Shown here piece by piece: positions 15,792 through 24,840 of a stretch of DNA of 64,000 bases. A program made the translations under genes and the position numbers. Within the stretch, counting starts at the first letter, position 1, and each line of letters opens with the position of its first letter. Location of the stretch: NCBI GenBank assembly GCA_022072505.1, contig JAJVHU010000037.1, positions 62,001 through 126,000 on the forward strand, given 5' to 3'. This DNA comes from Phycisphaerae bacterium (lineage in GTDB: Bacteria > Planctomycetota > Phycisphaerae > UBA1845). A model generated the notes under the pieces. That model had not been told where the DNA came from and searched no databases. It saw only the letters and a program-made list of their open reading frames with translations.

Positions 15792-18024
15792 ATGCGTGCG
15801 TGATCTCGCCGAATTGCGGATCCTGAATTTCGGCGATCAACGTATACAGACCCGGATCCATCCCGGTGAGCGCCTCCCACGGGACGGCCTCGTTGAAAAC
15901 GACGCCCGGCTGCTCCGCGCCGAGCAGGATGATCCGATGCGTGCGGTCATCATCCAGCGGCGGCGGCCAGACTCCGTCCTTCGCCAGCCAGAACCGCACG
16001 ATGTTCGCCGGATCGTGAACCGCCGAACCTCCGCCCACCCAGCCGAACTCGATCCGCGCATCCGCGGGAACGCCGCCGTGCGCTTCGCAATCCGGCAGAA
16101 CCCCGCCGACTTCGAGCGGCGCCAGCTCCCGGCGGATGAACACGGCGCCGGGGGCGGCATCGGACGCGACGAGCCGGTCGCCGTCAAAAAGCTGCACCCG
16201 CAACTCAAGTCTGTGCGCCCGAATCTCATCAGGAATCGAAATCCGCGACAGATCCGCCGTCCATGTAAACGCGCTGCCGTTCCGAAGTTCGGTGGAGATG
16301 GGCAGAAGATCGACGCTCCAGGATTCGCCGGCGAGAACGCCCTTCAGAAAGTACCGCACGCCGAGGTCGCCTGGCGCAACGTTGCTGAACCGAGCCCCGA
16401 AGGTCAGGCCGTAGCCGTCGCGGATGCGTTGATCGGTCAGCGGCCACACCGCGTCAACCTCCGGCGATTCCGACTGCTCGTCGCTGCCGCGGTCGGTGAT
16501 GTTGATCTTCCCGGCGGCGAAACTGACCGCCGACGTGCGACCGTCCCAGATCGTTCCCGCCAGGCGGTACTCCCCCGCGGCAATATCAGCCGGGAAGCCA
16601 ATGCGGATCTCGTCATTCCCTGCTCCGTCGGGATCCTCCGCGAGCGCGGAAACCAGCAACACCTCGTTCCCGTCCAGCGCGTCGCTCGAAAGGTCCGGAT
16701 CCAGCATCAGCGAGATGATCGCCGAACTGTCGCTGTCGTCGTCATGCCAGGAGACGGATACCGCTCCTCCTCGGGTGGTCGCAAGGTTCGCAGCCGGCGC
16801 GAGCAACGTGAGGGTCGGCGGGTGGTCCGTCTCGGTCCCGCGGATCTCAATCCACCGCTCCCGGCGATCGACGCCGCTGAGCACGCCGTCGCTGATCGTC
16901 GCCACCAGGTCGTACACGCCGGGAATGACCTGGCTGGGGATCACCCTCACGCAATCCGCGGCGCCATCCGGGTCTTCAGGAAGCGGACCGGCGAGGGGAT
17001 ACGAGACGCTCTCCCCCGACGGCATGACGCGGAACAGCGAAAGCGACACCACCGCGGAACTGTCGGGATCCGCGTCGTCCCAGCATAGGTCGAAGGCGTC
17101 CGCGGCGCTCATCGTGACCGCCTGCGCGGGACTCACAAGACGGATCGTCGGAGGCGCGTTGAGCGGATCGCGGAACAGCGTCAATTGCGGAGCCGCGATC
17201 ACCGTCGTCTCGAAGCTTCCGTCGCGGACGACCGCGAGCAATTCGTACGCGCCCGCCGGAACGCCGGAGAGCACCAGCCGAATCTCATCGTTGATCCCGT
17301 CGAGCGCGAGGGCGACCTGCGGCGACACCTGCGCGCCGAGCGACGACGGATCGACGTCGTTCAACGATCGAAGGTGAAACGCAACCGTGGATTGAGGACT
17401 CCCGCCTTCGTCCTCCCACCGGACGAGCGCGGCGGACCCGATCGCGGCTGACAACCCCTCGATCTCCACCGACATCACCCGGAACACCGGAGGTGCAAAC
17501 CCGTCGCCGGGATCCGCCGTCCCGTCGCCCGGCGGGCCGCCTTCATTCGGTTCGAGCGTGAACTCGATCATCTCGTCGATTTCATAATCAACCCCGAGGG
17601 CGAACGTTCGATTCAGGACGAGCGCCCCGTCATCGGTGGTCGCGTTGATCTGGATTCGGTTCGCCGGCGCCGGACTGGAAACCTGAACGATCGTTCCGGG
17701 CAGCACTCGGACGTAGGCGATATGAACCTGCACCCCGTCGGCGGCGAACAAGACAGTGACCGCGGCTGCCGATTCCGCCGCGTTCCGGATCGCGATCGCT
17801 GCGAACGCCGGACTTTCGTCCCCTCCAACGCCTCCCAACTCTCCGGGGAACTCGTCTGTCACGACGTCATTGACGGAATCCGGGGCGTTGGTATCGGATC
17901 CTTCGGCCGCCGGGGAGCCGGTGGACGTAGGCGCGGGATCAGAGATGCCGCCGCCGCATCCGCCCAGCAGAAGCGCAGCAGACAGGAGGAGCAGAAATCC
18001 GCGCAGGCCCGGTCGTTTCGCCAT
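15730..18024 (-). CDS. large lipoprotein with repeated Ig/PKD-like domains
   Basis: A 764-residue protein. The ATG at 18024 opens a textbook lipoprotein signal (MAKRPGLRGFLLLLSAALLLGGC). An acidic linker follows, then beta-rich repeats. At least two units share a pattern: PPTIRLVSPA.. with DLCWDDADPDSSAVVSLSLF, and PPTLTLLAPA.. with SVSWHDDDSDSSAIISLML; each continues with EDPDG and a segment like GVYDLVATISDG or GEYRLAGTIWDG. This looks like Ig-like or PKD-like surface domains with acidic loops that may bind calcium (inference). It may be an adhesive or structural envelope protein. The last 62 bases overlap rnpA on the other strand. Confidence 0.72.
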   Translation of the reverse strand: MAKRPGLRGFLLLLSAALLLGGCGGGISDPAPTSTGSPAAEGSDTNAPDSVNDVVTDEFPGELGGVGGDESPAFAAIAIRNAAESAAAVTVLFAADGVQVHIAYVRVLPGTIVQVSSPAPANRIQINATTDDGALVLNRTFALGVDYEIDEMIEFTLEPNEGGPPGDGTADPGDGFAPPVFRVMSVEIEGLSAAIGSAALVRWEDEGGSPQSTVAFHLRSLNDVDPSSLGAQVSPQVALALDGINDEIRLVLSGVPAGAYELLAVVRDGSFETTVIAAPQLTLFRDPLNAPPTIRLVSPAQAVTMSAADAFDLCWDDADPDSSAVVSLSLFRVMPSGESVSYPLAGPLPEDPDGAADCVRVIPSQVIPGVYDLVATISDGVLSGVDRRERWIEIRGTETDHPPTLTLLAPAANLATTRGGAVSVSWHDDDSDSSAIISLMLDPDLSSDALDGNEVLLVSALAEDPDGAGNDEIRIGFPADIAAGEYRLAGTIWDGRTSAVSFAAGKINITDRGSDEQSESPEVDAVWPLTDQRIRDGYGLTFGARFSNVAPGDLGVRYFLKGVLAGESWSVDLLPISTELRNGSAFTWTADLSRISIPDEIRAHRLELRVQLFDGDRLVASDAAPGAVFIRRELAPLEVGGVLPDCEAHGGVPADARIEFGWVGGGSAVHDPANIVRFWLAKDGVWPPPLDDDRTHRIILLGAEQPGVVFNEAVPWEALTGMDPGLYTLIAEIQDPQFGEITHAFTDRRIEVCAVGRQGGGGLP

Positions 18025-18398
18025 CACCCGCCTCGCCCCGATGTGCGCCCGGTTCACTTCTGACGCGGGCCGCACCGCCGCCAAGTCGAGTTCATTCTCG
18101 CAAGGTCTGAGAGTATTCGCCCGCTCAAGAGTCCCGCCCAGCCGCGCCGGAATCGGTCACGGCTGTCCCGGAACAGGAGAGACCGACCTGACGGCGCGAG
18201 CCTTCGAACCCACGAGACCCGTGAAAGCCCGGACTTCGGGAATATACCCCCAGGAGCGAGGAATATGCAACAAAAAAATCCAGGAATCCGATATCTGACG
18301 GCGCGCGCCCGGAAAGCCACCCGCCTGGAGAAACGCCCAGCGCCCGGCCGTTCCCGAACACCCTCGACCCACCTGGGAGACCGTGGCGAAAGCCGTGG

Positions 18399-18417
18399 CA
18401 TGGGCTTCCAGCCCATG
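18399..18417. repeat. dispersed palindrome CATGGGCT-TCC-AGCCCATG
   Basis: A perfect eight-base inverted repeat around TCC. It lies directly beside the composite element at 18436-18672 and belongs to the short palindromes scattered between genes of this genome. Confidence 0.7.
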
Positions 18418-18435
18418 TTTTACGGACAAGATGTC

Positions 18436-18672
18436 CATGACGCTGTTGCAAAACCGAGCCGCGCCCGTAAGGAAGCGTTCTTTTCCCCGTCTGCACCAGG
18501 GCAACCGCATTCTAACTTTTGAGCCGGTCCTGACGGATACCGCGGATCAGGCGATCCGCGATTCCGGAATGCGGAGGCCGATCCCTTGGACAACCGACGT
18601 TCGCTCGGAAGCCAGAAATCCTGGAATGCGGTTGCCCTGCGTCTGCACCGGCGGTTTTGAAACAGCGTCCAT
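18436..18672. repeat. inverted-repeat-bounded element, interrupted by a 143-bp insertion
   Basis: The ends are CATGACGCTGTTGCAAAACC on the left and its near-complement ending GAAACAGCGTCCATG on the right. The left half carries the dispersed core GCCGCGCCCGTAAGGAAGC. Without the inner insertion (18497-18639) and its duplicated 9-bp target, it would be about 85 bp and closely match the intact copy at 22190-22268. Confidence 0.75.
18497..18639. mobile_element. MITE-like insertion: 16-bp perfect TIRs, 9-bp target duplication
   Basis: The left end CAGGGCAACCGCATTC (18497-18512) is an exact inverted copy of the right end (18624-18639). The 9-mer CGTCTGCAC occurs immediately outside both ends (18488-18496 and 18640-18648). 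The interior of about 110 bp has no coding frame of note. An uninterrupted version of the host repeat at 22190-22268 reads CCCGTCGGCACCGG at this point, confirming an insertion. A 143-bp size without transposase makes it non-autonomous. No related full-length IS is in the window. Confidence 0.8.
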
Positions 18673-18794
18673 GCCACGAGATTGTCCGCGGCTATCACCA
18701 CGGACTGCTAGTGCCGCGGCGCGACCCCAAAAAAGAGCCGCCCCCACGATGGCGCCTGGCGCTGAGACCGGCGCGCACCGCAGAAAAACCTCTT

Positions 18795-19118
18795 TCACAC
18801 GCGGTAAACGCTGCCCTCAAGCCTGATGCTGTAGCCAGCCCGCTCCAGTTCGTTAAGGTAGCGAAACACGGTTCGACGCGATGATTTGAGCCTCCGAACC
18901 ATGTCTTCAAGGGTGGCGCCTTTGCGAAGCACCTGAATCATCCGCATCTGACGCCCGAAAACCGAGCGGTCATTGTCGGCTTCCTTAAGCCAGGATTCGG
19001 CGGCCTTTTTGAGTTCTGGATTTTTCGAGAAGAGCCGTTTTTCGAGCGCGAATTGAAGTGCAGATTGAATCGCTCTCGTTTTTAGAATATCGGAATTCGG
19101 ACGACCGTTTGCGGGCAT
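18795..19118 (-). CDS. small helix-turn-helix regulator
   Basis: A 107-residue protein. The C-terminal half (QMRMIQVLRKGATLEDMVRR, then LKSSRRTVFRYLNELERAGY) is a winged HTH of the HTH_11/DeoR N-terminal kind: a first helix, a recognition helix with SSRRTVFRYL, and a short wing ending SIRLEGSVYRV. The N-terminal half is helical and charged. There is no ligand domain, so it is either a minimal DNA-binding protein or a repeat-associated one. It is isolated: about 770 bases of repeats lie on one side and about 560 bases without a gene on the other. It has more Lys and Asn and lower GC than its neighbours, which hints at separate origin. Confidence 0.72.
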   Translation of the reverse strand: MPANGRPNSDILKTRAIQSALQFALEKRLFSKNPELKKAAESWLKEADNDRSVFGRQMRMIQVLRKGATLEDMVRRLKSSRRTVFRYLNELERAGYSIRLEGSVYRV

Positions 19119-19675
19119 GAAACCAATCCTCTGTCACTCACTCCCCGAGGCGGCGACGTTGTTTCGGCGAAACCCGCCTCAAACCCCCCCGTACCTGTCT
19201 CGCGGCTGCCGAAACCTTCAGGCTACAGGGTCAATCGCCCAGACAATAACGGGATTCCCGGCATCCGACAAGGCGGTCTTCGCCGGCTGCGCCGACGCCG
19301 AATTCCGGGAACCGTCAAAGGAAGCAGGAGCGCCGCCACGAAAAAATGCCGCAGCCCCCCTTTTAGGTCAAGGAAACCGGCGGAATACCCCGGAAGGTGT
19401 CTTTTTACAGGGGGAGGTTTCGTATTGGCGGAGCGGCAGCTTCGCGGTGTCAGCCTTTTAAGCCGCTGATCGAGGACGAATGCGGGGGGTGACGTGCGGC
19501 ACATGCCGTAAGTGACGGAGTGCGACCCGCTGATAACGGCTTGAGGGGAAATCGCGGTTCGTGTTACGGTTTCGCGTGAGTCAAGCTCAGGGGCTATCGC
19601 CGGCTCGTTCGAGCGGCCGCAACCCGAGAAGGGGCAGCTTCCCGGTGATCGGGCGAGGTTGTTAGGGAGCACATC
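19119..19675. other. intergenic region, no gene seen
   Basis: This gap lies between the divergent HTH gene and the first tandem pseudopilin. Short frames have no convincing starts or family similarity. The last bases carry GTTAGGGAGCACATC, the ribosome site of the pseudopilin. A TTGAGG with a TTACGG 17 bases later (about 19540-19570) could be a weak promoter for the pseudopilin pair, but this is unsupported otherwise. Confidence 0.4.
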
Positions 19676-20836
19676 ATGTCATCACGTCGAATGAAGGTCG
19701 CAACCCGCGCGGGCGGGTTCACGCTGATCGAGCTGCTGGTGGTCATTGCGATCATCGCGCTGCTGATCTCGATTCTGCTGCCGTCGCTGCAGAACGCGCG
19801 GAATCAGGCGAAGCGGACGAAGTGCGGGGCGCACCTGCGGGACATCTCGCTGGCGAGCCGGACGTATGCGTCGGAGGACGACGGCGCGTGGGCAATCCCG
19901 ATCCACGGGCGCCAATACTCTCAGAATACTCAGTCGCCGACGTTCATCGGCGCCTACGAGTGGGGCGGAAAGAGCGGAATCGGCAAGCCCGGCTTCTGTA
20001 CCGGAAGCGGCGACCCCGAGCTTCGCAGCAAGTACGGGACGCGGTGCGGTTTTGGACCAGGGTCGCGTCCGCTGAACGAAACGATTTACAAAGGCGGTTT
20101 CGAGGATCACGTCGACGGGGGGGACGCTATCGTTCTCGCGGACACCAAGATGCAGTTGGATGTGTTCACCTGCGCTGGCGATGAAGGTCCGCCGAGTTCG
20201 GGACATTGCCAGGACTGGATCAATCGCGGCTCGACGGTGTCGTCGTACGACTGGTTCGGCAACTCGTTTGCGGCGAACGTATTCATGATCGGCCCGTCGA
20301 ACGGCGGCCCGATGGACAGCAACTCGCCGTACCTGCGGCCGATCACGCGGATTCCCTCGCCGAGCCGGGTCATTTATTACGAAGAGAACGTCGGCCGGTG
20401 GGGGTGGGCGGCGCGCGAGGATCGTTGCGATTTCCTGACGGGCGTTTCACTGCACCCGCAGAAGCGCGTGATCGAGGGGTGGCACGGCAAGGACTGGACG
20501 TATAACCGTTCGTTTGTGGACGCGCATGTCGAGTTCCAGAAGGTGCTGATCGAAGGGACGCGCGACGCGGCGGGCTACTATCAGCATTACCGGTTCGAGA
20601 AAATGCTTGAGGACTGCTCGCAGAATTTCACCGGAAATCACTACACCCAGTTTTTTCCGTGGACGAATCCGGCGTGCGGGATCGATTATCGATGCGTCGT
20701 GATTCGTGGGGATGGGTGGCAAAAGGATTGCTTGCCGACGCCGGTGGTGGCCACGGGTCTGCTCCATGATGGGAGCGGCAGGCCGTCCTACGAGGGATGC
20801 GTATGCGACACGGGTTACCCGTGTCCGGAACGGTAG
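19676..20836 (+). CDS. planctomycete-type pseudopilin, tandem copy A
   Basis: A 386-residue protein. The leader is [14 protein letters not shown], followed by the prepilin signal [20 protein letters not shown] and [17 protein letters not shown], the common planctomycete extension. The globular part has paired cysteines (CAGDEGPP.., CQDWINRG), an [12 protein letters not shown] block and a C-terminal [12 protein letters not shown]. The predicted fate is processing by prepilin peptidase and insertion in a pseudopilus or membrane. Ribosome site AGGGAG precedes the ATG. A paralogue starts 44 bases downstream, so the two are probably cotranscribed. The first 206 bases of the conserved leader are almost identical in the two genes. 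Confidence 0.88.
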   Translation: MSSRRMKVATRAGGFTLIELLVVIAIIALLISILLPSLQNARNQAKRTKCGAHLRDISLASRTYASEDDGAWAIPIHGRQYSQNTQSPTFIGAYEWGGKSGIGKPGFCTGSGDPELRSKYGTRCGFGPGSRPLNETIYKGGFEDHVDGGDAIVLADTKMQLDVFTCAGDEGPPSSGHCQDWINRGSTVSSYDWFGNSFAANVFMIGPSNGGPMDSNSPYLRPITRIPSPSRVIYYEENVGRWGWAAREDRCDFLTGVSLHPQKRVIEGWHGKDWTYNRSFVDAHVEFQKVLIEGTRDAAGYYQHYRFEKMLEDCSQNFTGNHYTQFFPWTNPACGIDYRCVVIRGDGWQKDCLPTPVVATGLLHDGSGRPSYEGCVCDTGYPCPER

Positions 20837-20880
20837 ATACACGTGACTAAGGAATCCGAACGAAAGAGAAGGGTGCAGAA

Positions 20881-22020
20881 ATGATGCGTACTCGACGAGG
20901 CTGTCGGCATGTGGCGGGCGGGTTCACGCTGATCGAGCTGCTGGTGGTCATCGCGATCATCGCGCTGCTGATCTCGATTCTGCTGCCGTCGCTGCAGAAC
21001 GCGCGGAATCAGGCGAAGCGGACGAAGTGCGGGGCGCACCTGCGGGACATCTCGCTGGCGAGCCGGACGTATGCGTCGGAGGACGACGGCGCGTGGGCGA
21101 TCCCGATCCACGGGCGCCAGTATGAGCAGAACCCGGCGACGCCGACGTTCATCGGCGCCTACGAGTGGGGCGGAAAGAGCGGGATCGGTCGCGGTGGATT
21201 CTGTAGCGGCGGCGGCGACCGAGAGCTTACGAGCAAATACGGCACACGCTGCGGATTCGGGCCGGGTACGCGTCCGCTCAATGAGACGATCTACAAGGGC
21301 GGGTTCGAAGATCACATGACCGGCAGCGACGACGTCGTTCGGGCCGACACCAAAATGGCGCTCGACGTATACACGTGCGCGGGCGACGAAGGTCCGCCGC
21401 GCGGGTCGCACTGCCAGGACTGGATCGACAGCGGCAACATCAGTTCCTACGACTGGTTCGGAAACTCGTTCGCCGCCAACGTCTTCCTGATCGCCATCTC
21501 GGGCGGTCGGAACCCGATGTCCAGCAACGGACCGTATCTGCGGCCGATCACGCGCATCCCGACGCCGAGCAACACGATCTACTACGAAGAGAACGTCGGT
21601 CGCTGGGCGTGGGCGTCTCGCCGCGAATCCGACTTCTGCCAGGGGCTCGGTCTGCCCGGCGTGGATCCCGGACGAACGAAGAGCCTGAACGGCTGGCACG
21701 GCAAGGACTGGACGTTCAATCGCGCGTTCGTCGATGCGCACGTGGAGTTCCAGAAGATCCTGGTTGAAGGCACGAAGGACGCCCAAGGCTACTACCAGCA
21801 TTATACGCAGTTCCGATTGCTGGAGGACTGTCCGAGGCCGAACTTCTTCCGCTGGGCACTCGACTGCCAGCAGGACAATACGTGCATCATCATTCGCGGC
21901 CAGGGCTGGCAGAAGGACACGCTGCCGTCGCCGACGGTTCCGACCGGTCTGCTGTCGCCGGGCACGGGTCGTCCGTCCTACGAGGGCTGCCCGTGTGCCG
22001 CGATGCCGTGTCCGAACTGA
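20881..22020 (+). CDS. planctomycete-type pseudopilin, tandem copy B
   Basis: A 379-residue paralogue of the gene just upstream, with the same [20 protein letters not shown] signal and cysteine positions ([32 protein letters not shown]). The middle differs more than the leader. The ribosome site GAAGGG lies about seven bases before the ATG. A strong hairpin 30 bases after the stop (22050-22084) probably ends the two-gene transcript. The role is unknown; two similar copies could be alternative minor subunits of one fibre or membrane-anchored proteins sharing the export route. Confidence 0.88.
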   Translation: MMRTRRGCRHVAGGFTLIELLVVIAIIALLISILLPSLQNARNQAKRTKCGAHLRDISLASRTYASEDDGAWAIPIHGRQYEQNPATPTFIGAYEWGGKSGIGRGGFCSGGGDRELTSKYGTRCGFGPGTRPLNETIYKGGFEDHMTGSDDVVRADTKMALDVYTCAGDEGPPRGSHCQDWIDSGNISSYDWFGNSFAANVFLIAISGGRNPMSSNGPYLRPITRIPTPSNTIYYEENVGRWAWASRRESDFCQGLGLPGVDPGRTKSLNGWHGKDWTFNRAFVDAHVEFQKILVEGTKDAQGYYQHYTQFRLLEDCPRPNFFRWALDCQQDNTCIIIRGQGWQKDTLPSPTVPTGLLSPGTGRPSYEGCPCAAMPCPN

Positions 22021-22049
22021 CGCGCGGTTAGACATTTCGTGAGGCTTCT

Positions 22050-22084
22050 GTCGCGGGCTTGGCGGGTTTCGCCAGGCCCGCGAC
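22050..22084 (+). terminator. strong hairpin after the tandem pseudopilins
   Basis: A 15-base stem (GTCGCGGGCTTGGCG with CGCCAGGCCCGCGAC) with one wobble position, closed by a GGTTT loop. No U-tract follows, so it may act as a 3' stabilising or Rho-linked end rather than an intrinsic terminator. Confidence 0.55.
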
Positions 22085-22189
22085 GCGTTCCGATCGCGCC
22101 GGACTTCATTCACGCCGCCCGGTTCAGCGCAGGCGGACCGGAGAACCGCCGTCCGAGCTTGTGCAACGAACCCGCGACTTGATATCGTA

Positions 22190-22268
22190 GACGTGGTTTC
22201 AAAACCGAGCCGCGCCCGTAAGGAAGCGCTCTTTTTCCCGTCGGCACCGGTGGTTTTGCAACAGCGTC
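22190..22268. repeat. intact copy of the inverted-repeat-bounded element
   Basis: About 79 bp: GACG..GTTTCAAAACCG on the left, the core GCCGCGCCCGTAAGGAAGC at 22209-22227, and GGTTTTGCAACAGCGTC on the right. It is the uninterrupted counterpart of 18436-18672. Its right end abuts the stop codon of the acyltransferase gene at 22269. Confidence 0.75.
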
Positions 22269-23201
22269 TTAAGCCGTCGGGCGCGGGGCGTTGGCTCGAT
22301 CGGACGGCTGCGATTTCCAGCGGCGGTGGATCCAGAGGTATTGCGGCGGGTTCTGTCGGGCGGCGGCCTCGATCTCGCGCGTGTACGTCTGCGTGATCCA
22401 GCGGAGCGGGTCGTCCTGCGCTTCCCACTCCTGCGGGCGGATGACCCGCTGCACCGCGACTTCGTAACGGAAGCCTTCTGCGATCCGCCGCGCGTAGCCG
22501 ACGATGACCGGCACGCGCGTCTGCATCGCCAGCAGCCCGATCGACTTGTACGTCGACGCGGGGCGGCCGAAGAAGTCCACGAAAATCCCCTTCCGCCCCG
22601 CGTCCTGATCGGCGATGAACCCGACGAGCCTGCCGCGTCGCAGCAGATCCTCGGCCTGCGCCGTCGCGCCGCGTTTGTCGAGGAGCGCCAGTCCGTGCGT
22701 GGCGCGGGTGCGGACGAGGTAGTCGTTGAGGTAGACGTTGTCGAGGGGTCGCATGACGGCGGCCACGGGGAATCCGAAGCACGCGATCAGGTGGCCCACC
22801 AGCTCCCAGTTCCCGAAATGTCCGGTGAGCAGGATCGCGCCCTGGCCGGTCAGGAGGTGACGCAGCGTCTCCTCGAGGTTGACCGGAACCAGGTGGCGAT
22901 GCCACGTGTACCGGTTGATCAGTCCCGGAGCGCGGATCAACTCGACCGCGAACATCGTCCAGTGATCGAGGCACGCGCGGGCGATCCGGCGACGATCGTC
23001 GGCCGAAAGAGACTCCCCGAACGCCAGCCTCAGATGCTCCTCGGCGCGACGCAGGTGACGCGGAGAAAGACGCGCCCAGCCCCCCGCCAGCCGCCGGGCG
23101 ATCCGAAGATTGAACTCGATCGGCGAAAGATGAAAAAGCGCAGCGACGCTCCGGAACGCAAGGTACGCCAGCCACGCCGTGATGCCCCGATCTTTCTTCA
23201 T
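22269..23201 (-). CDS. lipid A acyltransferase family protein (LpxL/HtrB-like)
   Basis: A 310-residue inner-membrane enzyme of the late acyltransferase family that adds secondary acyl chains to lipid A or related glycolipids from acyl-ACP. Visible features: an N-terminal hydrophobic segment (WLAYLAFRSVAALFHL), the catalytic HFGNWE motif (HxxxxD/E type) in ILLTGHFGNWELVG, GLALLDKRG, and the conserved FIADQDAGRKGIFVDFFGRPAS block. The C-terminal YLWIHRRWK is also typical. It implies an outer membrane with lipid A-like lipids. It stands alone; the repeat element directly follows its stop codon. Confidence 0.87.
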   Translation of the reverse strand: MKKDRGITAWLAYLAFRSVAALFHLSPIEFNLRIARRLAGGWARLSPRHLRRAEEHLRLAFGESLSADDRRRIARACLDHWTMFAVELIRAPGLINRYTWHRHLVPVNLEETLRHLLTGQGAILLTGHFGNWELVGHLIACFGFPVAAVMRPLDNVYLNDYLVRTRATHGLALLDKRGATAQAEDLLRRGRLVGFIADQDAGRKGIFVDFFGRPASTYKSIGLLAMQTRVPVIVGYARRIAEGFRYEVAVQRVIRPQEWEAQDDPLRWITQTYTREIEAAARQNPPQYLWIHRRWKSQPSDRANAPRPTA

Positions 23202-23296
23202 CGCGGCGGCATGTTACGGGAAGCCGGCCCTGCCGTCCCGCACGAGTAGACCCTGAAACCGGCTCCGAATGCCCCTCGGAGAGGCGCCGACCACGG

Positions 23297-23595
23297 CGCT
23301 GTTTCAAAACCGAGCCGCGCCCGTAAGGAAGCGTTCTTCTGAGTCCCCACTTGACTCCAGTGCGCCGCGACGCGCGACGTTCCTCGACCCGCCTCGAAGG
23401 CGGCACGGCGCGCGGCGTTTCTCGACCCCGACGGGGTTGCGGCGAACTTAACCGAGCCGCGCCCGTAAGGAAGCGTTCTCCTGAGTCCCCACTTGACTCC
23501 GGTGCGCCGCGGCGCGCGACGTTCCTCGACCCACCTCGAAGGCGTCGCGGCGCGCGACGTTTCTCGACCCACCTCGAAGCCGGAACGGCGCGTCG
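23297..23595. repeat. two-copy tandem duplication, period about 142 bp
   Basis: Copies start at the core GCCGCGCCCGTAAGGAAGC near 23314 and 23456. Each continues GTTCT.CTGAGTCCCCACTT, then GGTGCGCCGCG-like and TTCCTCGACCC segments. The second copy adds another CTCGACCCACCTCGAA unit. The copies are not coding; start-to-stop frames through them repeat the same nonsense peptides on both strands. Confidence 0.75.
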
Positions 23596-23830
23596 CGTTT
23601 CTCGACCCCAACGGGGTCGCGTCCTCCAGCCCAGGGTGGGTCGCCGCAGGCAGACCTGCCCTGGGGAACCGAAACCGCTCGATCCTCAACCCCAGCGATG
23701 TGACAATTGTCAAGAAGGTAGGGGTTGCACCGCGCGATCCACCCAGGTTGGTTCGACCCCTTCGGGGTCGCGTTTTGACCCCGCACGCCACCGTGGGTTT
23801 CACCCACGGCTATCCACGTAATTCCCCTTC
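23596..23830. repeat. palindromic spacer segments
   Basis: Contains paired CGACCCCAACGGGGTCG and CGACCCCTTCGGGGTCG palindromes, a hairpin bounded by CCCAGGG (23630-23636) and CCCTGGG (23659-23665), a CGTGGGTTTCACCCACGG stem and ATTCCCCTTCGGGGAAT. No gene is supported. Confidence 0.6.
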
Positions 23831-23968
23831 GGGGAATATGACGCCTGACCGCCGGGGAATATGACGCCTGACGACCGCCGGGGAATATGACGTCTGACGG
23901 CCAGGGAATATGACGCCTGACCGCCGGGGATTACGACGCCAACGGCCGGGGATTACGACGCCGATCCC
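23831..23968. repeat. short tandem repeat, unit GGGGAATATGACGCCTGACC
   Basis: Six units of about 20-25 bp, the first four with GAATATGACG and the last two with GATTACGACG. Unit lengths differ by a few bases (an extra ACGACC in one). Noncoding. Confidence 0.75.
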
Positions 23969-24052
23969 CGAAGGGGATCAACATGAATAGCCGTGGGCGC
24001 AGCCCACGGAAGACGAAGACAAGCGCGCCCAACCCCGAAGGGGTTGCACCAC

Positions 24053-24174
24053 TCGGCGCAACCGTTTCATCCGGCGCAACCCGTTCAACTCGGCGCAACC
24101 GTTTCATCTGGCGCAACCCTTTCAACCCGGCGCAACCGTTTCATCTGGCGCAACCCCTTCAACCCGCTGCAACC
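24053..24174. repeat. short tandem repeat, alternating GGCGCAACC units
   Basis: About seven 18-bp units alternating GGCGCAACCGTTTCATC and GGCGCAACCCTTTCAACC. It is bounded by AACCCCGAAGGGGTT and AACCCCGTTGGGGTT palindromes. Noncoding. Confidence 0.75.
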
Positions 24175-24206
24175 CCGTTGGGGTTGGTCGAGGCGTGGAT
24201 CGCCGC

Positions 24207-24275
24207 GAACCCAAGGTAGGCCGCCTGCGGCGTCCAACCTTGGGCTGGAGGCCGCAATCCCTTCGGGATTGAGAC
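24207..24275. repeat. palindromes CCCAAGGT..ACCTTGGG and CAATCCCTTCGGGATTG
   Basis: Two adjacent inverted repeats. The second is the type that seeds the 40-bp tandem array that follows. The first resembles the CCCAGGG..CCCTGGG hairpin at 23630. Confidence 0.65.
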
Positions 24276-24300
24276 CAACGCATCCGGAGAATCCTGCGCC

Positions 24301-24580
24301 TCCTTCGGGATTGAAACACAACAACGGACGTTCGCGCGTGTCCTTCGGGATTGAAACACAACAACGGACATTCACGCGTGTTCAACGGACGTTGGCGCGT
24401 GCTCTTCGGACATTCGCGTGCGTCCTTCGGGATTGAGACACAACCACGGACGTTCTCGCGTGTTCATCGGGATTGAAACACCACAACGGACGTTGGCGCG
24501 TGTCCTTCGGGATTGAAACACAACAACGAACGCTCACGCATGTTCTTCGGGCGTTCGCGCGTGTTCTTCGGGATTGATGT
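24301..24580. repeat. degenerate tandem array, about 40-bp unit
   Basis: Units begin TCCTTCGGGATTGAAACACA and continue ACAACGGACGTTCGCGCGTG. Five fairly complete and several truncated units are present (for example TTCTTCGGGCGTTCGCGCGTG). The whole unit recurs, so there are no unique spacers. Noncoding. Confidence 0.75.
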
Positions 24581-24840
24581 GAATGCGCCGGACGATCCTG
24601 CGGGGTCGTCGGCGAAACGTGTTGCGTCGGAGTCGGGCGAAGCGGAGTGCAACGGAGTCAGGTGGAGATTCAGGGCGTCGCTGCCGCGGCTGAGGGGGGT
24701 TGCGACCGGAGTTAGCCGCCTGTTGAAGAACTCGCGATCGGCTTTCGTGATACCGGTTTTTCCCGGCGAGATTCGCCTCCCGGAGGGAGGCGTTCCCCTT
24801 TTTCAACGGACGGCTGAGAACAACCGACGACGACAGACCG

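Noticed and set aside
19119..19675. A strong promoter ahead of the tandem pseudopilins
   Set aside because: Only weak -35/-10 like pairs are present, so no promoter was called.
20815..23406. An 863-codon minus-strand frame across both tandem pseudopilins and the repeat element
   Set aside because: It runs antisense to two well-supported pseudopilin genes and has repeat-derived nonsense peptides such as LPYGRGSV. Not a gene.
24207..24580. CRISPR array
   Set aside because: The unit contains a GGGATTGAAAC-like end but complete 40-bp units recur with no unique spacers, spacing is irregular and no cas genes are near.
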